The notes under the pieces were generated by a model, which was not told the DNA's origin, ran no database searches, and worked only from the letters and a program-made list of their open reading frames with translations. Of a stretch of DNA of 64,000 nucleotides, positions 49,429 to 57,852 are shown piece by piece. This DNA comes from an archaeon. GTDB lineage: Archaea; Nanobdellota; Nanobdellia; Pacearchaeales; GW2011-AR1. Each line of letters begins with the position of its first letter. Position 1 is the first letter of the stretch. The stretch covers positions 133,686 to 197,685 of the forward strand of contig JAIORZ010000011.1 of NCBI GenBank assembly GCA_021107855.1, in the 5' to 3' direction. The translations under genes were made by a program, and so were the position numbers.

Positions 49429-49851
49429 ATGGGTTTAATGAGTGGACGGAAGATGAAGAATAAGCGGAAGAAGTTTCGTGATAATAGGTTGCCAGATAAG
49501 AAGAAGCGGCTTGGAATTAGTTTGAAGTTTGACCCGATTGGTCGTGCTGCGCAGGCTAAAGGAATTGTTGTTAAGAAGATTCAGAAGGAAGCGAAGCAGC
49601 CTAATTCTGCTATGAGGAAGTGTTGCAGGGTTCAGTTGATTAAGAATGGTAAGGAAGTGACTGCGTTTATTCCTGGGAATTTGGCGCAAAAGTTTGTTGA
49701 TGAGCATGACGAGGTTGTGATTGAGAGAATTGGTGGAAAGCAGGGTCGGACGAAGGGGGATTTGTCTGGTGTTCGGTTTCAGGTTATTAAAGTAAATGAT
49801 CAGCCTTTGGCGCGACTTTGGTGTGGGAAGATTGAGAAGGGGAGGCGTTGA
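49429..49851 (+). CDS. rps12: Ribosomal protein uS12
   Basis: 140 aa from ATG 49429 (MGLMSGRKMKNKRKKFRDNR); a start at 49438 is possible. KEAKQPNSAMRKCCRVQLIK is the decoding-centre loop and DVSGVR-type block appears as DLSGVRFQVIKVN. It is extended N-terminally as in archaea. It leads the uS12-x-x-uS7 operon. Confidence 0.96.
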   Translation: MGLMSGRKMKNKRKKFRDNRLPDKKKRLGISLKFDPIGRAAQAKGIVVKKIQKEAKQPNSAMRKCCRVQLIKNGKEVTAFIPGNLAQKFVDEHDEVVIERIGGKQGRTKGDLSGVRFQVIKVNDQPLARLWCGKIEKGRR

Positions 49852-50189
49852 TGGGGATTGGAAGCTGTGGTGGAACTGGATTTGGTGGTTATGATTTTGA
49901 GAAGGAAGGATTGGGAGTTTATGGTGAGGGTGCTGGATGTGGGCGTCCTATAGGGGAGATAGGGGAGGGTTGGCCGCTGGTGAAAGAGAGGGGCGATAGA
50001 TATAATGAATTGGTTAGGATTATGGGGAGTGAGCCTAGAGAACTTTATTTTATTGTTTATGAGCATATGGATGGCGAATCGACATCTGGCAGGGTATCAT
50101 ATGTAGAGAAATTGACTGGTAGGGTTTCGGGTTTTAGAAGGCATAGTGGTATTTCTTTTGATGATTTTGTTGAGGGGGTTTTTGATTAG
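49851..50189 (+). CDS. Orphan Gly-rich small gene between uS12 and uS7
   Basis: 112 aa from ATG 49851, whose A is the last base of the uS12 stop (TGATG), so coupled translation is expected. The N-terminus is Gly-rich (MGIGSCGGTGFGGYDFEKEG), the rest alpha/beta (ELYFIVYEHMDGESTSGRVS). No recognised family. uS12 and uS7 are neighbours in almost all archaea and bacteria, so its position is unusual. Confidence 0.7.
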   Translation: MGIGSCGGTGFGGYDFEKEGLGVYGEGAGCGRPIGEIGEGWPLVKERGDRYNELVRIMGSEPRELYFIVYEHMDGESTSGRVSYVEKLTGRVSGFRRHSGISFDDFVEGVFD

Positions 50190-50190
50190 G

Positions 50191-50409
50191 ATGGGGGAAT
50201 TAGTCAAGTTTATGAGCGCTGAAGATATGTCCGGGATTGTGGAGGAAGATTTTGAGAAATATGATTCCATCGTAGTAAGGGGATTGCCTGATTGTGAAAA
50301 GGTAGTAGCTACGATTGGTAATGGGTTTTTGGGTGTAGATAGTACTGTTCCTAAAACGGGTGAAGGCTATGTGGTTTTAAGGCCGGATAATACGGGGGGT
50401 TCTTCATAA
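50191..50409 (+). CDS. Second orphan small gene between uS12 and uS7
   Basis: 72 aa from ATG 50191 (MGELVKFMSAEDMSGIVEED), one base after the preceding stop and one base before the uS7 ATG; the track's earlier start lies inside the previous gene. Acidic, no membrane segment, not recognised. The tight spacing shows it is part of the operon. Confidence 0.7.
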   Translation: MGELVKFMSAEDMSGIVEEDFEKYDSIVVRGLPDCEKVVATIGNGFLGVDSTVPKTGEGYVVLRPDNTGGSS

Positions 50410-50410
50410 G

Positions 50411-51007
50411 ATGGTAGAGATGAAGGTTTTTGGTTTGTTTGATGCTTCTGAGGTTAGAGTTGAGGACCCGGGCTTGAAAAAGGTTGTGAATTTGAATGCT
50501 AAGTTGATGTTGAAGAGTCATGGGCGGATTAAGTGGGATCCGGCTCGGACGAAAGTTAATGTTGTTGAGAGGTTGATTAATTTGTTGCAGGTTCCTGGGT
50601 CGCGGGGGAAGAAGCATAGGATTATTACTGGTTGGATTACTGGGAAGCAGACGAAGTGTACGGGGATTGTGATTGATGCGTTTAAGATTATTGAGAAGAA
50701 GACTGGGGAGAATCCGTTGAAGGTTTTTGTTCGGGCGATTGAGAATGGTGCGCCGAGAGATGAGACGACTACGATTGTTATGGGTGGTTCGAAATATCCG
50801 CAGTCTGTTGATGTTTCTCCACGACGGAGATTGAATTTGGTTTTGAGGTATTTTGTTAATGGGTCTTATGATAAGGCGTTTAATAAGAAAGCGACGATTG
50901 TTGAGGCTTTGGCGAAGGAGATTATGTTGGCTGCTGATAATTCGGGGGAGAGTTATGCAGTTAGGAAGAGAAGCGACACGGAAAAGCAGGCTGACGCGGC
51001 TCGGTAA
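50411..51007 (+). CDS. rps7: Ribosomal protein uS7
   Basis: 198 aa. VNVVERLINLLQVPGSRGKK, KVFVRAIENGAPRDETTTIV and SVDVSPRRRLNLVLRYFVNG are conserved blocks; it organises the head of the small subunit and contacts E-site tRNA. Length is typical of archaea. It ends the uS12 operon. Confidence 0.96.
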   Translation: MVEMKVFGLFDASEVRVEDPGLKKVVNLNAKLMLKSHGRIKWDPARTKVNVVERLINLLQVPGSRGKKHRIITGWITGKQTKCTGIVIDAFKIIEKKTGENPLKVFVRAIENGAPRDETTTIVMGGSKYPQSVDVSPRRRLNLVLRYFVNGSYDKAFNKKATIVEALAKEIMLAADNSGESYAVRKRSDTEKQADAAR

Positions 51008-51031
51008 TTTTGTTAACTTAAGTATAATTGT

Positions 51032-51041
51032 TTTTATAAAG
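51032..51041 (+). promoter_or_regulatory. TATA box of the 60-aa gene
   Basis: TTTTATAAAG centred about 26 nt before ATG 51062. Confidence 0.7.
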
Positions 51042-51061
51042 TTTGATTTGATTTTGTTTTT

Positions 51062-51244
51062 ATGAATAAATATTTTAGTTATTGTATCGGGTCAAATGGG
51101 AGGTTTTATTATGGCTGTGAGCGAAGGGATGGATGTAGTGGTTCTTGTGATTTATCTGAGGGTGGTGATAAGAAAGAGATGGGGGGAGTAGAGAGGAGTT
51201 GTTCTTCTATTGAGGAAGAAGGGCTTATGTCGTCGGAAAATTAA
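51062..51244 (+). CDS. Cys-rich small protein of unknown function
   Basis: 60 aa (MNKYFSYCIGSNGRFYYGCE), six Cys in 60 residues, spaced C-x10-C-x5-C-x3-C then a later Cys, and a Ser/Glu-rich tail. No signal peptide. A TATA box at the standard distance supports expression as a leaderless gene between uS7 and EF-2. The cysteines could bind zinc. Family unknown. Confidence 0.6.
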   Translation: MNKYFSYCIGSNGRFYYGCERRDGCSGSCDLSEGGDKKEMGGVERSCSSIEEEGLMSSEN

Positions 51245-51261
51245 TATTTAGTAGGGCAAAG

Positions 51262-51271
51262 TTTTATAAAA
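51262..51271 (+). promoter_or_regulatory. TATA box of EF-2
   Basis: TTTTATAAAA centred 26 nt before ATG 51293, implying a leaderless EF-2 mRNA and fixing the start. Confidence 0.7.
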
Positions 51272-51292
51272 GGATTTTTCAATTTATTGTTT

Positions 51293-53464
51293 ATGGCACC
51301 CGACATGACGAGCAAAGTTAAGGAATTACAGAAGGACCCGACGCATATTCGGAATATTGCGATTTGTGCGCATATTGACCACGGGAAGACGACGTTTTCT
51401 GATAATCTTTTGGCTGGTGCTGGGATGATGAGTGAGGCATTGGCGGGGAAGGCGAGGACTTTGGATTTTCATGAGGATGAGGCGGAGAGGGGAATTACGA
51501 TTGATTCAGCGTCGGTGTCTATGGTTCATAATGTTAATGGCGATGATTATCTGATTAATTTAATTGATACACCTGGGCACGTTGATTTTGGTGGGGATGT
51601 TACTCGGGCTATGAGAGCTGTGGATGGTGCGATTGTTTTGAGTTGTGCGAGTGAGGGTATTATGCCGCAGACCGAGACTGTTTTGAGGCAGGCTTTGAAG
51701 GAGAGGGTTCGTCCGATTTTGTTTATTAATAAGGTAGATAGGTTGATTCGTGAGGTTAAGTTGACGCCGGAGGAGATGCAGAAGAGGTTTGTTGATATTA
51801 TTAATAATGTAAATAAGTTGATTGCGGAGATTGCCGAGCCTGAATATAAGCAAAAGTGGCAGGTCGGCGTCGCTGATGGTACGGTTGCTTTTGGGAGTGC
51901 GTTTCATAATTGGGCTTTGAGTATTCCTTATATGCAGAAGCACGGGATTAGTTTTAAGGAAATTATTGAGGCGTATGAGAAGGGTGGCGAAGAGTATAAG
52001 ATTTTGGCGAAGAGAGCTCCGATTCATGAGGTTATTTTGGGAATGGTTGTTGATAATCATCCTGACCCTGTGACTGCGCAGTCTTATAGGATTCCGAAAA
52101 TTTGGCATGGTGACTTGGAGAGTGAGGCAGGGAAAGATCTAATGAGTTGTAATATTGATGGCGAGGTTGCGTTTGTTCCGATTAAGATTGTTGTTGACCC
52201 GCATGCGGGGGAGGTTGCGGCTGGTCGTTTGTTTGGTGGGAAGATTAAGCAGGGTGACGAGTTGTATATGAATATTGCGGGGACGAACGTTAGGGCTCAG
52301 CAGGTTTCGATTTACAAGGGTGCTTCGAGGGTTCAGCTTGATGAGGTTGTTGCTGGGAATATTGTTGGGATTGTTGGGTTGAGGGATGTTGTCGTTGGGG
52401 AAACTGTTTCGAAGAATCCGATTGAGCCGTTTGAGGCTATTAGTCATTTGTTCGAGCCTGTTGTTACAAAGTCGATTGCTGCGAAGAGGACTGCGGACTT
52501 GCCTAAGTTGATTGAGATTTTGAGGCAGATTGGGAAGGAAGACCCGTCGCTGAGGATTGAGATTAATGAGGAGACTGGGGAGAGTTTGATGAGTGGGATG
52601 GGGGAGTTGCATTTGGAGATTATTGAGAATAGGATTAAGAGCGAGAAGGGGCTGGAGATTGAGATGGGTCCGCCGATTATTGTTTATCGTGAGTCGGTTG
52701 CGAAGGTGAGTGATGTTGCTGTCGGACGTTCTCCGAATAAGCATAATGATTTTTTTATTACGGTTGAGCCCTTGGAGGAATCTATTATTGAGGCTATTGC
52801 TGATGGAACTTTGCCGTCGGGTAGAATTAAGAAGAAGGATAAGGCTTTGGACGAGACTTTGGTTGGGTTGGGAATTAGTCGGGATGAGGCGCAACAGTAT
52901 AGGAATATTTACAAGGGTTCGATTTTTTTGGATAGGACGAAGGGGATTGTTCAGATTGGGGAGGTTATTGAGTTGTTGCTTGATGCGTTTGAGCAGGTTA
53001 TGGATGCTGGTCCGTTGGCGAGGGAGCCTTGTCATAAGATGAAAGTTTCTGTTGTTGATATGAAGTTGCATGAGGATGCGATTCATCGTGGTCCAGCGCA
53101 GGTATACCCGGCTGTTCGTGATGCGATTAAGGAGGGTTTTGCTAAGGCTGTTCCTGTTATTTTTGAACCGGTTCAGGTTCATCAGATTGAGGCGCCTATT
53201 AATTTTATGGGGGCTGTGACTTCTCTTGTTTCGACGAAGAGGGGGACTTTGGTTGATGTTCAGCAGGATGAGACTGGGGTTACGATTCGGGCTGAGTTGC
53301 CGGTTGCTGAGATGATAGGATGGACGAGTGATTTGAGGAGTGCGACTGAGGGGAGAGGGGTTTCTAGTTTGGTTAGTCAGACTTTTAAGAGATTGCCGGG
53401 GGATATGCAGGGGAAGGTTATTAGGACTATACGTTCTCGGAAGGGTTTGAGTGAGAATCAGTAG
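51293..53464 (+). CDS. fusA: Translation elongation factor 2
   Basis: 723 aa from ATG 51293 (MAPDMTSKVKELQKDPTHIR). GTPase motifs: AHIDHGKTT (G1), RGITI (G2), DTPGHVDF (G3), NKVD (G4). Domain IV ends with KLHEDAIHRGPAQVYPAVRD, the loop whose His is converted to diphthamide in archaea and eukaryotes. It drives tRNA-mRNA translocation. None of the dph genes is in the window. It stands apart from uS7 with its own promoter. Confidence 0.97.
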   Translation: MAPDMTSKVKELQKDPTHIRNIAICAHIDHGKTTFSDNLLAGAGMMSEALAGKARTLDFHEDEAERGITIDSASVSMVHNVNGDDYLINLIDTPGHVDFGGDVTRAMRAVDGAIVLSCASEGIMPQTETVLRQALKERVRPILFINKVDRLIREVKLTPEEMQKRFVDIINNVNKLIAEIAEPEYKQKWQVGVADGTVAFGSAFHNWALSIPYMQKHGISFKEIIEAYEKGGEEYKILAKRAPIHEVILGMVVDNHPDPVTAQSYRIPKIWHGDLESEAGKDLMSCNIDGEVAFVPIKIVVDPHAGEVAAGRLFGGKIKQGDELYMNIAGTNVRAQQVSIYKGASRVQLDEVVAGNIVGIVGLRDVVVGETVSKNPIEPFEAISHLFEPVVTKSIAAKRTADLPKLIEILRQIGKEDPSLRIEINEETGESLMSGMGELHLEIIENRIKSEKGLEIEMGPPIIVYRESVAKVSDVAVGRSPNKHNDFFITVEPLEESIIEAIADGTLPSGRIKKKDKALDETLVGLGISRDEAQQYRNIYKGSIFLDRTKGIVQIGEVIELLLDAFEQVMDAGPLAREPCHKMKVSVVDMKLHEDAIHRGPAQVYPAVRDAIKEGFAKAVPVIFEPVQVHQIEAPINFMGAVTSLVSTKRGTLVDVQQDETGVTIRAELPVAEMIGWTSDLRSATEGRGVSSLVSQTFKRLPGDMQGKVIRTIRSRKGLSENQ

Positions 53465-53570
53465 ATTCCTAAACCACTAACTTTAAAAACCAAAATCTAT
53501 ATCTTAATTTGTATCGTTAAGAGTAAAATCCCTCGATGCAATCAGATTAACTAAATTGAAAAAATATAAT

Positions 53571-54857
53571 ATGGCTAAAGAAAAACCTATACTGAATGTT
53601 GTCTTTGTTGGACACGTTGACCAGGGGAAGTCTACTTGCGTAGGGCGAGTGTTCTTTGATGGCGGTGCGGTCTCTGAACAAGAGATGAAGAAGTTTAAGG
53701 AAGAAGCAGAAAAGCATGGTAAAGTTGGATTTGAGTTCGCTTATGTGATGGATAATTTAAAGGAAGAGCGAGAAAGAGGGGTTACTATTAACCTGTCTTA
53801 CAAGAAGCTTATGACTAAGAATTTTGAAGTTACTATTATCGACGCTCCGGGGCATAAGGATTTTGTTAAAAACATGATTACTGGTGCTTCGCAGGCAGAT
53901 GCGGCTTTTTTAGTTGTTGGATGTGAAGACGGGGTACAGCCTCAGACTAAGGAGCACGTTTGGTTGTTGAGGACTATGGGTGTGAAATCACTTGCGGTTC
54001 TTGTTAACAAGATGGATGTTGTTGATTATAACGAGGATAAGTACAAGAAAGCTGTCGAGGACGTTAAAGGTGTTATTAAGCAGGCTGGATATAAGCCTGA
54101 TGAAACTACTTTTATCGCGGGTTCCGCTCTTATGGGCGATAACATTGCGAATAAGTCTGATAAGATGGCGTGGTACAAGGGACCAACTGTTCTAGAACAG
54201 ATTGATAAGTTTCCTGCACCAGAGAAACCAACTGGATTACCAATGCGTATGCCAATTCAGGATGTCTACGATATCACTGGTATTGGTACTGTTCCTGTAG
54301 GAAAGATTGAAACTGGAATTATGAAAATCGGCCAAAAGGTCGTTGTTCTACCGGGGAGATCTGGAACTGGAATCACGGGTGAAGTTCGAAGTATCGAGGC
54401 TCACCACGAGCAGTTGAAAGAAGGCGAAGCTGGAGATAATGTTGGTATCAACATCAGAGGTGTTGGTAAGAAAGACATGGCTCGAGGCGACGTTATTTGT
54501 GACGCTGCTAATCCAGCAAAAATAGTTGAAGAATTTGAAGCACAAGTTGCTGTCATTAATCATCCGACTGTTATTGCTAAAGGGTATACACCAGTTTTCC
54601 ATGTTCATACGGCTCAGGTTCCATGTCAATTTGTGGAATTGAAAGCTAAGTTGGACCCGGCTACTGGACAGGTTGCTGAAGAGAACCCTGATTTCCTAAA
54701 GAATGGGGATGTTGCTATTGTTAAGATTAAGCCGGTTGGCAATCTAGTTTTGGAGTCTGCTGATAAGAATCCGAATATGGCTAGGTTTGCTATCCGAGAT
54801 GCTGGTGTTACGGTAGCTGCGGGTGTCTGCAAGTCTCTTGTCGAAAAGAAACTTTAA
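53571..54857 (+). CDS. tuf: Translation elongation factor 1-alpha
   Basis: 428 aa from ATG 53571 ([20 protein letters not shown]). G motifs: [38 protein letters not shown]. It brings aminoacyl-tRNA to the ribosome. Codons are more evenly spread and richer in C at the third position than in neighbours, consistent with translational selection on a highly expressed gene. Its stop codon lies in the left arm of the second long-hairpin element. Confidence 0.97.
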   Translation: MAKEKPILNVVFVGHVDQGKSTCVGRVFFDGGAVSEQEMKKFKEEAEKHGKVGFEFAYVMDNLKEERERGVTINLSYKKLMTKNFEVTIIDAPGHKDFVKNMITGASQADAAFLVVGCEDGVQPQTKEHVWLLRTMGVKSLAVLVNKMDVVDYNEDKYKKAVEDVKGVIKQAGYKPDETTFIAGSALMGDNIANKSDKMAWYKGPTVLEQIDKFPAPEKPTGLPMRMPIQDVYDITGIGTVPVGKIETGIMKIGQKVVVLPGRSGTGITGEVRSIEAHHEQLKEGEAGDNVGINIRGVGKKDMARGDVICDAANPAKIVEEFEAQVAVINHPTVIAKGYTPVFHVHTAQVPCQFVELKAKLDPATGQVAEENPDFLKNGDVAIVKIKPVGNLVLESADKNPNMARFAIRDAGVTVAAGVCKSLVEKKL

Positions 54858-54950
54858 TTTTATTTGGAAATTTCTTGGTAAAAGAATTCTCGCGTACCAT
54901 TGTACGCCACGAATTTTTTTACACTTCGAAATTTCCTAACTAAAATTAAA
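54853..54950. repeat. Long-hairpin element, copy 2 (conserved core, convergent junction)
   Basis: TTTAATTTTA (54853-54862) pairs with TAAAATTAAA (54941-54950), GGAAATTTC with GAAATTTCC, GTAAAA with TTTTAC, AATTC with GAATT, and GCGTAC with GTACGC around a CATT loop, so nearly all of the 98 bp folds on itself. The 23-bp core equals that of copy 1 except for one base, but the arms are unrelated. Like copy 1 it starts at a stop codon (of EF-1A) and faces a convergent gene. Confidence 0.85.
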
Positions 54951-54980
54951 CTTTTTCCGACGCTTTTTTTTATTTTTTTG

Positions 54981-55018
54981 CCCGGGATTTTCCGGGTTTT
55001 TGGAATTTTTTTATTAAA
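54981..55018 (+). terminator. Hairpin with T-run after EF-1A
   Basis: CCCGG-GATTTT-CCGGG followed by TTTTTGGAATTTTTTTA, with a T-run also before it. It could terminate EF-1A transcription that escapes the long hairpin. Confidence 0.65.
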
Positions 55019-55039
55019 TTAAGGGATATTAGAGGAAAA

Positions 55040-55395
55040 TTATTCATTGCAATATTTTTCTAAATTATCTATTTCCTTTCTATAGGCGCCTTTTTTAGAG
55101 AGGAAAGCCTGATTAAAATAGTCTTTAAATAAATCGTAAGCATGATTGGCTGATTGTATAGATATCTCTGGGTTTATTAGAGGATTTGTTGAGGATCTGG
55201 GTTTTTCGAGGTCGATAATGGGGGTATCTTGTCTCCATATAGCATTGCCGTTTTGAAAAGAGAGGGAAGCATCTAAAAAAAATATGATTCATTCATCTTT
55301 TTATCAAGTAACTTTTGAGTTTTGGAGATAAATTTATGTTCGTATTCTCGGTCTATTCCGTCAGACATTCTTTGTAGCTGTTTACCTATTTCCAT
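55040..55395 (-). pseudogene. Small gene with a frameshift at an A8/T8 run
   Basis: On the minus strand an ORF from ATG 55395 (MEIGKQLQRMSDGIDREYEH) stops after 40 codons at 55273, exactly at a run of eight T. Adding one T restores the frame into SYFFLDASLSFQNGNAIWRQ and a 77-residue continuation ending NLEKYCNE at 55040. The total would be about 118 aa. A TATA-like AGTATATATAA lies about 30 nt upstream of the ATG. This is a decayed gene, a homopolymer sequencing error, or slippage-dependent expression. The family is not recognised. Confidence 0.75.
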
Positions 55396-55537
55396 TTTTT
55401 ATTATTCTTATTTTGCTAATTATATATACTACTTAAATATTTTGTTTTAAGTGTCTTTTGCTAGTAGTTACAATGTTATTTTTCAAATAGATACCTACCA
55501 CGATAATTCTTAAAAAGTCGTTATTGTTTTTTGTTTA

Positions 55538-56095
55538 ATGACAATCCAAGTCAGAGAAAAAACAATCGAAGAGATGGAAACGAAGTTGCTTTCTATGAAT
55601 ACGGCTTTGAATAAGATTAATTATTTGGAGTCGGCGTTGAAGGCGGTTGGCGGGAGTTTTGAGATTAAGCGGTTTATTTGGGGCGAGTTGGCGAAGTTGT
55701 ATGAGGAGAGGGCGATGTTTGAACGGGCGGCGCGGGCTCTTGGGAATTTGGCTTCTATGGAACCGATGTTTCGGGATAGGATGGATTCTTATGTTATGGC
55801 GGCTGAGATGTATTGTCGTATTGGGAAGGTGGATGACGCGGATGATATGTTTAGTAAGGCGATTCGGGATGCGACTGGTGCTGATAAGGCGAAAATTGTG
55901 TTGGCTCGGAAGAATATTTATTTGGGTGCGGCTAAGGAACTTGAGGGGAAGGCGAAGAGGGCGAGTGCGGTGAAGTTTTATGAGAAGTTGGTTAAGATGA
56001 AGTTGGAAGATATTGAGAGGGAAGAGATTTTGGGTAAGTTGAGAGAGTCGTATAAGGCACTAGGTATGTTTCGTGAGGCAAAATTATTGGGATGA
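55538..56095 (+). CDS. TPR/alpha-solenoid protein
   Basis: 185 aa, fully helical. Repeated A-x-x-x-x-x-x-G/A units such as ELAKLYEERAMFERAARALG, AAEMYCRIGKVDDADDMFSK and KEILGKLRESYKALGMFREA fit tetratricopeptide-type helical pairs. Such scaffolds mediate protein-protein contacts; partner unknown. It has a TTAAAAAG box about 25 nt upstream. The shape resembles the DPANN TPR proteins of the same size, but that comparison is from memory. Confidence 0.8.
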   Translation: MTIQVREKTIEEMETKLLSMNTALNKINYLESALKAVGGSFEIKRFIWGELAKLYEERAMFERAARALGNLASMEPMFRDRMDSYVMAAEMYCRIGKVDDADDMFSKAIRDATGADKAKIVLARKNIYLGAAKELEGKAKRASAVKFYEKLVKMKLEDIEREEILGKLRESYKALGMFREAKLLG

Positions 56096-56140
56096 GATGG
56101 AAGTTTCTATAAAAAAAATAGAAGAAAAAAAATAAATTGG

Positions 56141-56224
56141 CTAAAGGTCTTCTTCGAGGTCTAATGCGCTTTCGCCGAGACTTTCTTCGTCGTATTCGTC
56201 ATTTAGGCTTTCCGGTTTTGTCAT
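56141..56224 (-). CDS. Acidic microprotein (27 aa)
   Basis: Minus-strand ORF MTKPESLNDEYDEESLGESA continuing LDLEEDL, 27 aa, 13 bp downstream of another acidic micro-ORF. Both lie in an otherwise gene-free stretch. Short ORFs occur by chance, so the case rests on composition and tandem arrangement. Confidence 0.4.
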   Translation of the reverse strand: MTKPESLNDEYDEESLGESALDLEEDL

Positions 56225-56237
56225 TTTTTATTTTGGG

Positions 56238-56345
56238 CTAGTCCTCGTCCTCAAGCTCTTCTTCATCGTCGAATTCTTCTTCTTCGATGTCGTCGTCGTC
56301 TTCTTCGATGTCGTCGTCTTCTTCGTCTTGTTGTTCGATTTCCAT
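56238..56345 (-). CDS. Hyperacidic microprotein (35 aa)
   Basis: Minus-strand ORF MEIEQQDEEDDDIEEDDDDI continuing with EEEEFDDEEELEDED: 25 or more of 35 residues are Asp/Glu and there is not one Lys or Arg. A purine-rich AGAGGG lies 8 nt before the ATG and a TTTATAAAG about 50 nt before it. The DNA is a GAA/GAC simple repeat, so slippage could have made it. If translated it may mimic nucleic acid or chaperone basic proteins; that is speculative. Confidence 0.5.
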   Translation of the reverse strand: MEIEQQDEEDDDIEEDDDDIEEEEFDDEEELEDED

Positions 56346-56621
56346 TTGTTGCCCTCTTTTTATTTGAGAGTTGGTGAGAGAATATCTTTATAAATATTTG
56401 TGAGAGATTTTTTGATTTTTGAAGAGGGCAAAAGGATTTAAAGGGAGATTTCGTTGAGATTTTTGTGTTTTTGGTTTAAAGGTTGGAGTGCAAAAGTTTT
56501 TAAATGAAAGATATTTTTTCTGTTTGTTAGAGATAGCTGGATAGAGTTTATTATCATCACATTCATGTTTGCAGGTGGGGGAAAGATATTTCTAATTGTA
56601 ACTAAATGGAGAAAGAAAAAT

Positions 56622-57779
56622 ATGGCTAAAATAAGTCCAACGTCGATAAAGTATCAGATTATTGCTAAGTTTAACGCTGACGGACCGTTTCAGAAACCTG
56701 ATGTAATTGGGGCTCTGTTCGGACAGACAGAAGGTTTACTTGGTGCTGACATGGAATTGCGTGAGCTTCAGAAAGAAGGAAAGATAGGTAGGATTGAGGT
56801 AGATTTGACTACGGAAGGTGGGAAGACTACTGGAGAGATTACTATTCCGACTGCGCTTGATAAGACGGAAACGACTATTATTGCGGCTTCGCTTGAGACG
56901 ATTGATAAGATTGGTCCGACGGACGCGACTATTAAGATTACGGATATTTCAGATGTTCGTGGTGGCAAGAGGGATTATATTATGGAGAGAGCGAAAGCTC
57001 TTTTGGCGGGTATTTCGAATGAGGGTATGGATTCGACGGAGATGGAAAGTGAGCTTCGTGAGTCGACTCGTATTTCGAAGGCTGTTACGTATGGTCCTGA
57101 GGGTTTGGCTGCTGGTCCGAATATCGACGCTGAGAAAGAATTGATTGTTTGTGAAGGTCGAGCTGATGTTGTGAATATGTTGAAGCATGGTATCAAGAAT
57201 GTTATTGGTATGGAAGGAACTAAGTTTCCTAAAACTATCGCTACTCTTGGAGAGACGAAGGAATTGACTTTGTTTGTCGATGGAGATAGGGGCGGTAAGT
57301 TGATTGCTCAGAACGTTTGTGATAATGCTAAGATTGTTTACATCGCTAGTGCACCCGACGGTAAAGAAGTTGAGGAGTTAGCTGGTAAGGAGCTTTTGAT
57401 ATGTTTACGGAAGAAGGTTCCGGCTGCGGTTTTTTTGAAGAATGGTTCTGGTCCTGTTAGGACTGTGGCTCGTAGAGCTGAATCTGTTGAAGAAATTGTT
57501 AGGCGAGAGTTGACTGATGATGATATTTCGAAACTTCGGAAGTTAAGCTCTGAGATTAAGGGAAAGAATGTCTTGGTTGTTAATGAAGATTTGGAAGTTG
57601 TGAAGAATGTTTCACTTTTAAGGCTGGGTTCTATTGGTGCGAAAGAGGCTTTTGTGTTGATGGTTTCCGAGGCTGGTGGCGTTGTTATTCAGGCTGCTGA
57701 GAGATTGCAGTCTAAGGCAGTTGCGGCGAAGAGCTTTGGCAAGGTTCCTGAGAGCAACATTAAACTAATTTCCTTGTAG
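56622..57779 (+). CDS. dnaG: Archaeal DnaG-like primase
   Basis: 385 aa from ATG 56622 (MAKISPTSIKYQIIAKFNAD), the archaeal length. The Toprim domain shows IVCEGRADVVNMLKHGIKNV with the catalytic Glu and LFVDGDRGGK for the metal aspartates. Archaeal DnaG is a core part of the RNA exosome with primase activity shown in vitro. The GCAAAAGTTTTTAAA promoter block near 56488 leaves a leader of about 100 nt. A strong hairpin terminator follows. Confidence 0.95.
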   Translation: MAKISPTSIKYQIIAKFNADGPFQKPDVIGALFGQTEGLLGADMELRELQKEGKIGRIEVDLTTEGGKTTGEITIPTALDKTETTIIAASLETIDKIGPTDATIKITDISDVRGGKRDYIMERAKALLAGISNEGMDSTEMESELRESTRISKAVTYGPEGLAAGPNIDAEKELIVCEGRADVVNMLKHGIKNVIGMEGTKFPKTIATLGETKELTLFVDGDRGGKLIAQNVCDNAKIVYIASAPDGKEVEELAGKELLICLRKKVPAAVFLKNGSGPVRTVARRAESVEEIVRRELTDDDISKLRKLSSEIKGKNVLVVNEDLEVVKNVSLLRLGSIGAKEAFVLMVSEAGGVVIQAAERLQSKAVAAKSFGKVPESNIKLISL

Positions 57780-57787
57780 GAATTTAT

Positions 57788-57815
57788 GCCTCTTTTTGAG
57801 GCTTTTTTATTTTTT
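57788..57815 (+). terminator. Intrinsic-type terminator after dnaG
   Basis: GCCTC-TTTTT-GAGGC followed by TTTTTTATTTTTT, eight bases after the dnaG stop. Confidence 0.8.
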
Positions 57816-57823
57816 GAGTTAAT

Positions 57824-57832
57824 TTTATATAG
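57824..57832 (+). promoter_or_regulatory. TATA box of the 173-aa membrane protein gene
   Basis: TTTATATAG centred 25 nt before ATG 57853, favouring that ATG over the one at 57850. Confidence 0.6.
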
Positions 57833-57852
57833 TTAATTCTGTTTTGTGTATG

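Noticed and set aside
56099-56139. 12-codon Lys-rich plus-strand ORF after the TPR gene
   Set aside because: Too short, no ribosome-binding site or promoter, and composed of A-runs.
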